A DNA stretch of 26,818 nt from a virus: the IMG/VR virus record IMGVR_UViG_3300042478_000817, positions 1 through 26,818 of that record; one strand, written 5' to 3'. This document shows positions 5,496-13,009 of the stretch, in pieces. Under the pieces are notes generated by a model. The model was not told where the DNA came from. It did no database searches and saw only the letters and a list, made by a program, of their open reading frames with translations. Position 1 is the stretch's first letter, and every line of letters starts with the position of its first letter. The position numbers and the translations under genes are program-made.

Positions 5496-8047
5496 TGGAC
5501 TTCTACACTTCCGTTGACATTCGTGGCAAGAACATCCTGTATCGTGGATGGAAGAACGGGCAGAGGCAGCACCTCCGCGTTCCGTTCTGTCCCACACTAT
5601 ACATTCCGTCCAAGGAGGCGGGGGAGTTCACCACCATCAACGGCAAGCCTGTGCAGCCTGTGCAGTTTGACGGTATTGGAGAAGCCCGAGAGTTCATGGA
5701 TAAGTTCAAGGATGTGGGGAACTATCCAATCTACGGCAATACGAACTTTGTTTACCAATACCTTTACAAGGAGTTTCCCAATGAAGTTGATTATGACTTC
5801 AGCAGCCTCCGCATAGCCAACTTGGACATTGAGACATCGTGTGACGGCGGTTTTCCCACGCCCTCCGCTCCCACGGAGCGAGTCATTGCGATCACGATCT
5901 CAATGGGTGACAAGACCTATGTGCTAGGCTTGGGAGACTTTCATATTGAGGGAGAGGGAGTGTCCTGCATTCCTTACGATGACGAACGAGAACTCCTCGC
6001 GGGATTCATTGAACTGTGGAAGTTCCTTGATCCCGACATCGTGACAGGATGGAACATCCGTTTCTTTGACATTCCGTACCTTGTGGCACGGATGAACTAT
6101 CTTGAAGAAGGATGGGGAAACTCCCTCTCGCCGTGGGGCAGACTGCGCGAGACTGTGGTGAACCGCATGGGACGCGATCAGACCGCGTATGTGATTAGCG
6201 GTGTAGCCACCCTTGACTACCTTGAGTTGTACAGGACTTTCACCTATGTGAAGCAGGAAGCGTATTCCCTGAACCACATTTCCAAGGTGGAGTTGGGTGA
6301 GGAAAAACTGTCGTATGGGGAATACGAAACGATTCAGGAGTTCTACACGCAGAACTTTCAGCGGTTCATGGAGTATAACCTTCAGGATGTGCGGCTCGTT
6401 GACCGCTTGGAATCCAAACTGAAACTGATGGAACTGGCTGTAGCCCTTGCGTATTCGGCACGGGTGAACTTTGAGGATGTGTTCTCGCAAGTCCGCACAT
6501 GGGATGCCATCATCCACCACCACCTGATGAGCAAGGGCATGGTGATCCCGCAGAAGACCGAACACAAGAAGGACGATCAATACGCGGGTGCGTATGTGAT
6601 GGACCCCATCGTGGGCAAGCACGATTGGGTGGTGAGTTTTGACCTGAACTCCCTGTATCCACACCTCATCATGCAGTACAACATCTCGCCCGAAACACAG
6701 GTGGAGAACCGTTCATGGGCGCGTGGCAGCATTACTCCCGATGCTGTGCTGTCACGCAACGGAGGAGAGCCTGTAAAGACTTTCGTTGATCCTGCGGAAT
6801 ATCTTGATGCTGCAAAGCGGGACGGGGTGAGCGTAGCCGCAAATGGTGTTGCTTTCAGGCGGGACAAGCAGGGCTTCCTTCCCGAACTGATGGAGAAGAT
6901 GTATGCCGAACGCAAGCACTACAAGGGGCTGATGATTGCAGCACAGAAGCGGCTTGTGGATTTGGACAAGAACGCTCCCGAGTCCGAGCGGCGAAAGATT
7001 GAATACGAGATTTCCAAGTATCACAACTTTCAGTTGGTGCGTAAGATTCAGTTGAATTCCGCATACGGTGCCATCGGCAACCAGTATTTCAGATTCTTTG
7101 ATGTGGCACTTGCGGAAGCCATCACGCTTTCAGGGCAGTTGAGCATCCGATGGATCGGTGATGCTCTGAACCGATTTCTCAACCGCATCCTGAAGACGGA
7201 CGGCGAGGTGTATGTAATGTATATTGATACCGACTCCGTGTATTTGAGACTTGGCAAGGTGGTGGATTCGTCCTTCAAGGGCGAGCGGGACACGCAACGG
7301 GTGGTGGACTTCCTGAACGGATTCTGTGAGCGGGTGATTCAGCCACAGATTGAGCGGGAGTTCGCCACCCTTGCTGACTGCATGAACGCCTACACAAACA
7401 AAATGGTGATGGGACGCGAAGTGATTGCGGAGCAGGGCGTATGGACGGCAAAGAAGCGGTATATGTTGTCCGTTTGGGATTCCGAAGGTGTTCGTTACAA
7501 GACACCGAAGTTCAAGATCATGGGCATTGAGACTGCCCGTTCCTCCACTCCTGCGTATGTCCGCAAGGCACTGAAGACTGCGATTGAGATGATCCTCATG
7601 CGCGACGAGGGCACACTTCAGCAATTCGTGAAGGCAACGGAGAAGGAATTCATGTCCCTGCCTGTGGAGGATGTGGCTTCTCCCCGATCCGTATCTGGAA
7701 TGGAAGAGTACGCACACAGCGGCACCGTATACAAAAAGTCCACGCCTATTGCCGTGAAGGGTGCGCTGCTGTATAATCACCACATAAAGCGGATGAAACT
7801 AGACAAGAAATACCGCACCATCGGTGACGGCGAGAAGATCAAGTTCATCTACTTGAAGACACCCAATCCGTTTCACGAAAGTGTGATTGGATTCCCGTCA
7901 TCCATCCCGAAGGAGTTTGCTCTTGAGAAATACATTAATCGCCAACTCCAATTTGAAAAGACATTTCTTGAACCACTCCGCGCAATCACAAATGCGGTGG
8001 GGTGGAGTCCCGAAGAACGAAATACTCTTGAATCTCTGTTTGCTTGA
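5495..8047 (+). CDS. 43: Family B DNA polymerase with proofreading exonuclease (T4 gp43-like)
   Basis: This 850-residue replicative polymerase carries the exonuclease motifs LDIET (Exo I), GWNIRFFDIPYL (Exo II) and YNLQDVRLVD (Exo III). The polymerase motifs are FDLNSLYPHLI (A), KIQLNSAYGAIGN (B) and YIDTDSVY (C). The order and length are those of T4 gp43 (898 aa), with proofreading intact. I start it at ATG 5495, which overlaps the GroES-like stop; the open frame continues upstream to 5411 only within that gene. It would copy phage DNA with the helicase and primase encoded downstream. Clamp and clamp-loader genes are not in the window. Confidence 0.97.
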   Translation: MDFYTSVDIRGKNILYRGWKNGQRQHLRVPFCPTLYIPSKEAGEFTTINGKPVQPVQFDGIGEAREFMDKFKDVGNYPIYGNTNFVYQYLYKEFPNEVDYDFSSLRIANLDIETSCDGGFPTPSAPTERVIAITISMGDKTYVLGLGDFHIEGEGVSCIPYDDERELLAGFIELWKFLDPDIVTGWNIRFFDIPYLVARMNYLEEGWGNSLSPWGRLRETVVNRMGRDQTAYVISGVATLDYLELYRTFTYVKQEAYSLNHISKVELGEEKLSYGEYETIQEFYTQNFQRFMEYNLQDVRLVDRLESKLKLMELAVALAYSARVNFEDVFSQVRTWDAIIHHHLMSKGMVIPQKTEHKKDDQYAGAYVMDPIVGKHDWVVSFDLNSLYPHLIMQYNISPETQVENRSWARGSITPDAVLSRNGGEPVKTFVDPAEYLDAAKRDGVSVAANGVAFRRDKQGFLPELMEKMYAERKHYKGLMIAAQKRLVDLDKNAPESERRKIEYEISKYHNFQLVRKIQLNSAYGAIGNQYFRFFDVALAEAITLSGQLSIRWIGDALNRFLNRILKTDGEVYVMYIDTDSVYLRLGKVVDSSFKGERDTQRVVDFLNGFCERVIQPQIEREFATLADCMNAYTNKMVMGREVIAEQGVWTAKKRYMLSVWDSEGVRYKTPKFKIMGIETARSSTPAYVRKALKTAIEMILMRDEGTLQQFVKATEKEFMSLPVEDVASPRSVSGMEEYAHSGTVYKKSTPIAVKGALLYNHHIKRMKLDKKYRTIGDGEKIKFIYLKTPNPFHESVIGFPSSIPKEFALEKYINRQLQFEKTFLEPLRAITNAVGWSPEERNTLESLFA

Positions 8048-8070
8048 CTACATACTGTAACTCTTACAAA
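8044..8070 (+). promoter_or_regulatory. Candidate promoter between polymerase and the next gene
   Basis: Two overlapping readings exist. TTGACT at 8044-8049 with TACAAA at 8065-8070 (15-base spacer) is a weak sigma70-like pair. CTACATACTG at 8048-8057 recurs exactly at 20435-20444 before the giant fiber gene and resembles the late-type box CTAAATACT at 12997. Either would give a leader with AAGGA at 8071-8075 before ATG 8082. This is one of few intergenic gaps in the replication cluster, so a promoter here is plausible. Confidence 0.35.
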
Positions 8071-8081
8071 AAGGATACATC

Positions 8082-8411
8082 ATGGCTATAAAGATCGTGA
8101 AGGTTCAGACCGGCGAAGAACTCATTGCATCGGTCACCGAAAAGTTTGAAGGCGAAAAGATTACCGCATACACGCTGAAGAATCCGTGCATGGTTGTGCC
8201 CGTGCCTACGAAGGGCGGCGGTGCAAATATTGCTGTCGTCCCGTGGATGGCTTCGGTGAAGGATCAGGCTATTACTGTTCCTGCATCGTATGTAATGTTC
8301 ACTGCTGAACCCATGACTGATCTTATGAATGAATTCAGTTCTGCGTTCGGCAGCGGAATCGTGGTTCCCGACAAGGGCGTGAAGAGTCCCGCTCTAAAGA
8401 TCACCACCTGA
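8082..8411 (+). CDS. Small beta-rich conserved phage protein, possibly Sm-like
   Basis: A 109-residue protein with no enzyme motif. The layout (IKIVKVQTGEELIASV, YTLKNPCMVVPV, AVVPWMAS, ITVPASYVMFTAEP) suggests short beta strands like those of Sm/LSm proteins, and similar small proteins sit between polymerase and uvsX in other T4-like aquatic phages as far as I recall. A role in RNA binding or replication-complex assembly would be inference. The start has AAGGA with six-base spacing. The stop TGA overlaps the ATG of the next small gene at 8411. Confidence 0.6.
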   Translation: MAIKIVKVQTGEELIASVTEKFEGEKITAYTLKNPCMVVPVPTKGGGANIAVVPWMASVKDQAITVPASYVMFTAEPMTDLMNEFSSAFGSGIVVPDKGVKSPALKITT

Positions 8412-8584
8412 TGAATCTTAATATTGAATACTTGAAAGGTCTTCTCGCAGCGCGAAAAGACCTGCTGCGCCGTGAAACGCAGCAGATGATCGTTGACAAA
8501 CTCACGCCCTTGGATACAATAAGGGCTAACGAGAACGAGATGGTTCTCATTGACACACAGACCAAATCATTGGAGAGACTATGA
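8411..8584 (+). CDS. 57-residue coiled-coil-like protein coupled to uvsX
   Basis: A complete 57-codon frame starts at ATG 8411, overlapping the previous stop (TGATG), and ends at TGA 8582-8584, overlapping the uvsX ATG at 8581 (ATGA). It begins MNLNIEYLKGLLAARKDLLR and is charged and leucine-rich with helical character throughout. Exact coupling at both ends and the absence of any other use for these 170 bases support a real gene. Function unknown. A small partner of UvsX or the replication complex is only suggested by position. Confidence 0.65.
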   Translation: MNLNIEYLKGLLAARKDLLRRETQQMIVDKLTPLDTIRANENEMVLIDTQTKSLERL

Positions 8585-9687
8585 AACTGAAGGACATTCT
8601 GAAGGCAGCAGGAAACAAGTACGCAACCGTGGCATCAGATGGGCTTGAGGGCAGCGATGTCAAGGGTTTCATCTCCACGGGATCGTATTCGTTCAACGCG
8701 CTTCTAAGCGGTTCCATCCACGGTGGGATTCCCGACAACAAGATTGTGGCTCTTGCAGGAGAGCAAGCCACGGGCAAGACCTACTTTGCCCTGAATGTGG
8801 TGCGGGAGTTCCTAAATTCCGATCCGAAGGCAATGGTGTTGTATTTTGATACGGAACAAGCCATTACCTCTGATCTGCTCCGTGGACGGGGCATTGACAC
8901 CGACCGCGTGGCTGTGCTGCCTGTTGCCACGGTGGAGGAGTTCCGTCACCAGTGCGTCCTGTCTGTGGACAAGTATCTTGAAGAGGACAAGGACACTCGC
9001 CCCCGCATGATGATCGTGCTTGACTCCCTTGGAATGTTGTCCACCGAGAAGGAAATGAACGACACCGCAGAGGGCAAGACCACCCGCGACATGACTCGCG
9101 CACAGGTCACGAAGGCGGCATTCCGCGTCCTGACCATCAAGTTGGGTCACGCACGGATTCCCCTGTTGATGACGAACCACACCTACGATGTGGTGGGTGC
9201 GTATGTGCCCACGAAGGAAATGGGCGGCGGAAGCGGTCTGAAGTATGCTGCGTCCACCATCATCTATCTGTCCAAGAAGAAGGACAAGGTGGACAACGAG
9301 GTGGTGGGCAACATTATCCACTGCAAGACCTACAAGAGCCGTCTAACGAAGCAGGACAAGATGGTGGATGTTCAGTTGAACTTTGAGACAGGGCTGAACA
9401 AGTATTACGGGCTGTTGGACATTGCCATCAAGTACGGTATTTTCCAAAAGGTGTCCACGAAGATTCAGTTGCCCAACGGAAAGACCGTGTTTGAATCGCA
9501 GATCAACAAGAATCCAGAGAAGTACTACAACGAAGATATCCTTCGGGCTATTGACATTGTTGCGAAGAAGGAGTTCTGCTACGGCAAGGACGAAGCAGAA
9601 AAGGCAATGGATCGTCTGGCTGAACTTGATGAGGAACTTGGACTAAATGAGCCAAACCGAAAAGACAATACTGGCGGGGCTGCTTAA
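8581..9687 (+). CDS. uvsX: UvsX, RecA-like recombinase
   Basis: The 368-residue strand-exchange ATPase forms filaments on single-stranded DNA for recombination-dependent replication and repair. Walker A is GEQATGKT (60-67), the catalytic-type glutamate follows YFDTEQ (Glu92), and Walker B is MMIVLDSLGML (Asp148). A DNA-binding loop region follows TNHTYDVVGAYVPTKEMGGG. T4 UvsX is 391 residues, so length fits. It is coupled to the 57-residue gene upstream, and its last 41 bases overlap the helicase gene in another frame. Confidence 0.95.
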   Translation: MKLKDILKAAGNKYATVASDGLEGSDVKGFISTGSYSFNALLSGSIHGGIPDNKIVALAGEQATGKTYFALNVVREFLNSDPKAMVLYFDTEQAITSDLLRGRGIDTDRVAVLPVATVEEFRHQCVLSVDKYLEEDKDTRPRMMIVLDSLGMLSTEKEMNDTAEGKTTRDMTRAQVTKAAFRVLTIKLGHARIPLLMTNHTYDVVGAYVPTKEMGGGSGLKYAASTIIYLSKKKDKVDNEVVGNIIHCKTYKSRLTKQDKMVDVQLNFETGLNKYYGLLDIAIKYGIFQKVSTKIQLPNGKTVFESQINKNPEKYYNEDILRAIDIVAKKEFCYGKDEAEKAMDRLAELDEELGLNEPNRKDNTGGAA

Positions 9688-11062
9688 CGACAGCGAATAC
9701 TGCAAGCGGACCATTCCGTTCTTGCAGGAGGAGTATTTCCTTGACCGAGTGGATCGTGCAGTGTTCCGATCCATCAGGGATTTCGTCAATCAGTACAAGG
9801 GCATTCCCACAAAGGATGCCCTGCTTATTGCACTTGAAGACAACAAGGGGCTGACGGAGGACGAGTTCTCCAAGTGCAAGACTCTTGTAGTGGACATGGG
9901 CAAGAGTCCGCAGCAGGACACCGCGTGGCTCACAGACACCACGGAAAAGTTCTGCAAGGACAAAGCGATCTATAATGCCATCTTGCAGTCCATTCAGATT
10001 ATTGACGGCAAGGACAAGAACCTCACGCCCCATGCCCTGCCTGAAATCCTGTCCAAGGCACTTGCGGTTTCGTTTGACACCAATGTGGGACACGATTTCC
10101 TTGAGGACTACGAGAAGCGGCATGAGTTCTACCACAGGGTAGAGAAGAAGGTGCCGTTTGATCTTGAGATGTTCAATGTCATTACAAAGGGCGGAATCTC
10201 GCCCAAGACTCTGAACATCATCATGGCAGGCACAGGTGTGGGCAAGTCCCTGTTCATGTGCCACCACGCTGCTGCTTGCCTCATGCAGAACAAGAATGTG
10301 CTGTACATCACTCTTGAAATGGCAGAGGAACGGATTGCAGAGCGAATTGATGCAAACATCATGGACATCACAATGGATGAACTGCAAGACCTGCCGCTTG
10401 AAATGTATGAGAAGCGGCTGCTTGGTAGCACACGGGGAGTAAGCGGAAAACTCATCGTAAAGGAGTATCCCACTTCGTTTGCGAATGTAAACCACTTCCG
10501 TGTCCTGTTGGACGAGTTGCGGCTGAAGAAGCAGTTCACGCCTGACATCATTTTCGTGGACTACATCAATATCTGCTCGTCTGCGCGGTTCAAGCACGGC
10601 AACAACATCAATTCCTACGGATACATCAAGGCTATTGCAGAGGAGTTGCGTGGACTGGCAATGGAACGGGATGTGCCAATCGTGAGTGCCACACAGGTGA
10701 ACCGAGCGGGGTTCTCGTCCACCGATGTTGACCTAACGGACACTTCAGAATCGTTTGGCTTGCCACACACCGCTGACCTGATGATTGCCCTCATCACAAC
10801 GGACGAGTTGGAAAAGGCAGGGCAGATCATGGTGAAGCAGTTGAAGAATCGTTACAACGGCAAGACTGCAAACAAGAAATTCATCGTTGGATTGAACTAC
10901 TCCAAGATGAAGTTCTACGATATTGACAGTGAACTATCCGAAGACCTCATGGATTCGAATATTGAGAAGGGTGAGAACGACGGATACGGAGCAGGATTTG
11001 GTGCAAAGGACTTCAAGGCAAAGTTTGGTGACAAGCGAGACACAAGCGACTGGACGATATAA
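9647..11062 (+). CDS. 41: Replicative DNA helicase, DnaB-type (T4 gp41-like)
   Basis: A 471-residue hexameric 5'-3' helicase. The N-terminal all-helical domain (about 1-150) matches the DnaB/gp41 layout, and the RecA-like motor has Walker A AGTGVGKS (194-201), YITLEMAEER after it, Walker B DIIFVDYIN and a SATQVNRAGF sensor segment. Length is close to T4 gp41 (475 aa). The start at ATG 9647 lies 41 bases inside uvsX; the residues it adds (TILAGLLNDSEYCK) fit a DnaB-type N-terminus. It ends in TAATG overlap with the primase gene, its expected partner in the primosome. Confidence 0.95.
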   Translation: MSQTEKTILAGLLNDSEYCKRTIPFLQEEYFLDRVDRAVFRSIRDFVNQYKGIPTKDALLIALEDNKGLTEDEFSKCKTLVVDMGKSPQQDTAWLTDTTEKFCKDKAIYNAILQSIQIIDGKDKNLTPHALPEILSKALAVSFDTNVGHDFLEDYEKRHEFYHRVEKKVPFDLEMFNVITKGGISPKTLNIIMAGTGVGKSLFMCHHAAACLMQNKNVLYITLEMAEERIAERIDANIMDITMDELQDLPLEMYEKRLLGSTRGVSGKLIVKEYPTSFANVNHFRVLLDELRLKKQFTPDIIFVDYINICSSARFKHGNNINSYGYIKAIAEELRGLAMERDVPIVSATQVNRAGFSSTDVDLTDTSESFGLPHTADLMIALITTDELEKAGQIMVKQLKNRYNGKTANKKFIVGLNYSKMKFYDIDSELSEDLMDSNIEKGENDGYGAGFGAKDFKAKFGDKRDTSDWTI

Positions 11063-12051
11063 TGTCTGCGTATATTGATAAGAAATACATCAACATGGTA
11101 TCGGCTCAACTTGAGCGATTCAAGTGGAAGGGTCCGAACCTTGCAAACTGCCGTTGCCCTATCTGCGGAGACTCGCGGAAGAACAAGAGCAAGGCGCGTG
11201 GTTTTTTCTTTCCAAAGAAGAACGACTACTTTTTCAAGTGCCACAACTGCGGAGCAGGGCATTCGGTTTACAGATTTCTTGAGATTGTTGCCCCTGCAAT
11301 GGCTCAAGAGTATGCACTTGAGCGGTGGAGAAACGGTGAGAACGGGAAGAGCAATTATGTCAAGCCAGAAGAACCCAAACTCCTGCCCAATGCAAATATC
11401 AGACTTCCTCGGTGCGACACTCTGCCACCAGATCACGCAGCACGGCTGTATTTGGAAGGCAGAGGAATTAAAGAATTGGACAGGTTTTATTTTTCAAATG
11501 GGTTTGGTGACTGGGTTCGTGCCATTGACCCTACATACACAACCATTCCGAATGACGAGCGTATCGTCATCCCATTCGTGAACAAGGCAGGAGAACTCGT
11601 TGCAGCGCAAGGACGCAGCATAAGCGGCTCCAAGAACTCAATCCGATACATCACCGTAAAGTTCAGCAAGGACGGCAGAGCGATTTACGGAGAGGATCGG
11701 TTGGATTATTCCAAGAGGGTTTATGTTGTTGAGGGTCCACTTGATTCTGTATTTCTTGATAATAGCGTTGCTCTCGCTGGCTGTGAACTGGCTTCTGCTG
11801 TCAAGTTGTTTCGTGATTGCGTTATTGTTTATGATAATGAGCCGCGCAATTCAGAAATCACCAAGAAAATCGAAGAAGCCATACGAGGTGGATATTCCGT
11901 ATGTGTGTGGGCTGACAGCGTAAGCGAGAAAGACATTAACGACATGGTGCTTGCGGGACGGTCACCGCAGGAAGTTCAGCGTATCATTGACGAGTGTTCG
12001 TGCAGCGGATTGACTGCACTGGCACGATTTTCACAATGGAGAGTGCGATGA
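11062..12051 (+). CDS. 61: DNA primase (T4 gp61-like)
   Basis: A 329-residue primase that makes RNA primers for lagging-strand synthesis. The N-terminal zinc-binding domain shows C-x2-C pairs (Cys32/Cys35 and Cys60/Cys63, with Cys30 adjacent) around a GFFFPKKNDYFFKCHNCG core. The TOPRIM domain shows VYVVEGPLDSVF (the conserved Glu), CVIVYDNE and VCVWADSVSEKDINDM. T4 gp61 has 342 residues. It follows the helicase with a TAATG overlap and is coupled by ATGA to the next gene. Confidence 0.93.
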   Translation: MSAYIDKKYINMVSAQLERFKWKGPNLANCRCPICGDSRKNKSKARGFFFPKKNDYFFKCHNCGAGHSVYRFLEIVAPAMAQEYALERWRNGENGKSNYVKPEEPKLLPNANIRLPRCDTLPPDHAARLYLEGRGIKELDRFYFSNGFGDWVRAIDPTYTTIPNDERIVIPFVNKAGELVAAQGRSISGSKNSIRYITVKFSKDGRAIYGEDRLDYSKRVYVVEGPLDSVFLDNSVALAGCELASAVKLFRDCVIVYDNEPRNSEITKKIEEAIRGGYSVCVWADSVSEKDINDMVLAGRSPQEVQRIIDECSCSGLTALARFSQWRVR

Positions 12052-12278
12052 GTCATTATGAATTGAACCCAATAAATGAATTTTGCAACACCGAAAACGG
12101 AAGGTTGCTTCACAACAGAATCACAAACATGGACATCGTGGAACGCACTCAGGCTGCATCCATGTCTCAGATGTTTTCTTTTTGGAAAGAGATACAGGAA
12201 ACGCTTATAGCCTCTGCGGAGGAGATAAAGACTCTCCGTGCAAAGATCAGTGAACTAGAGAAGGAAAATCAGCCATGA
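12048..12278 (+). CDS. Small coiled-coil hypothetical protein
   Basis: A 76-residue protein begins at ATG 12048, overlapping the primase stop; ATG 12036 inside the primase gene is an alternative. The C-terminal half, from about residue 43 to the end, is a regular charged heptad-like helix (EEIKTLRAKISELEKENQ), so an oligomeric coiled coil is likely. The N-terminal part (NEFCNTENGRLLHNRIT) is not recognised. Its stop overlaps the thyX start as ATGA, placing it in the replication and nucleotide operon. Function unknown. Confidence 0.65.
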   Translation: MSHYELNPINEFCNTENGRLLHNRITNMDIVERTQAASMSQMFSFWKEIQETLIASAEEIKTLRAKISELEKENQP

Positions 12279-12991
12279 CAAAAAATGTGATGGTGCTTGA
12301 TCGTGGATTTGTTGAGTATGTTGACCACCTAGGCGACGATCTCACGGTTGTGAACGCCGCCCGAGTTTCGTTCAACAAGGAGAGCGATTGGGACAGTGAA
12401 CCCCATTGGAGTGGTTCTCGTCAACACAAACTTTCTGAACGGGATCGCAAACTCATCAAGTATCTCGCTACTCATAAGCACTGGACTCCGTTCGCACATC
12501 CACAGATCACCTTGCGGATCAAGGCTCCCATCTTTGTGCGGACTCAACTGTTCAAGCACAAGGTGGGATTCACCGAGAACGAGGTGAGCCGCCGCTATGT
12601 GAGCGATCCCCCAACCGTGTATATGCCACGGTGGAGAGGCAAGCCCACCAACGGTGCGAAGCAGGGGTCGGAAGACTTCATGCCCATAGACGAAGACTAC
12701 AACACGGTGAACCGCCACTATGAAATGACTGTGAAGGAAGCACTGCTCACATACGATGAACTACTGAAGCGTGGCGTGGCTCCGGAGCAGGCACGGGCTG
12801 TCCTCCCACAGGGAACCTATACCGAATGGTGGTGGACGGGTTCGCTTGCAGCGTATGCACGGGTGTTCTCGCAGCGGAGCGATCCACACGCACAATGGGA
12901 GTGCCGCGAATACGCAGAGGCAATGAATACAATAATTCAGCCTCTTTTCCCCTGTTCTTGGGCGGCTTTGACTGGCAAAGAGCCTGTCTGA
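12275..12991 (+). CDS. thyX: Flavin-dependent thymidylate synthase ThyX
   Basis: ThyX converts dUMP to dTMP using FAD, NADPH and methylene-tetrahydrofolate. The 238-residue protein shows VNAARVSFNKES (26-37), HWTPFAHPQI (69-78), the signature region KHKVGFTENEVSRRY (94-108), AVLPQGTYTEWWW and a final CREYAEAM helix. The classical signature is RHR followed by seven residues and Ser; here it reads KHK followed by eight residues and Ser105, an altered form that I believe recurs in phage ThyX. With the dUTPase at 402 it forms a dTTP supply route. The start is ATGA-coupled to the upstream gene. Confidence 0.94.
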   Translation: MTKNVMVLDRGFVEYVDHLGDDLTVVNAARVSFNKESDWDSEPHWSGSRQHKLSERDRKLIKYLATHKHWTPFAHPQITLRIKAPIFVRTQLFKHKVGFTENEVSRRYVSDPPTVYMPRWRGKPTNGAKQGSEDFMPIDEDYNTVNRHYEMTVKEALLTYDELLKRGVAPEQARAVLPQGTYTEWWWTGSLAAYARVFSQRSDPHAQWECREYAEAMNTIIQPLFPCSWAALTGKEPV

Positions 12992-12996
12992 CGCGC

Positions 12997-13005
12997 CTAA
13001 ATACT
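12997..13005 (+). promoter_or_regulatory. Late-promoter-like box CTAAATACT before the fiber module
   Basis: CTAAATACT lies in the 18-base gap between thyX and the collagen-like gene. It resembles the T4-superfamily late promoter (TATAAATA; CTAAATA is the form reported in cyanophages) and marks the switch from replication to virion genes. TAAATA ends six bases before ATG 13010, so transcription would begin about at the start codon. Either the message is leaderless or translation starts further downstream. Confidence 0.55.
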
Positions 13006-13009
13006 TGCG

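Noticed and set aside
5924-6664. Long antisense open frame (246 codons) opposite the DNA polymerase
   Set aside because: It is a shadow of the strongly conserved polymerase frame, shows no recognisable domain and would be the only minus-strand gene. The same applies to 24240-24884 and 9548-10597.
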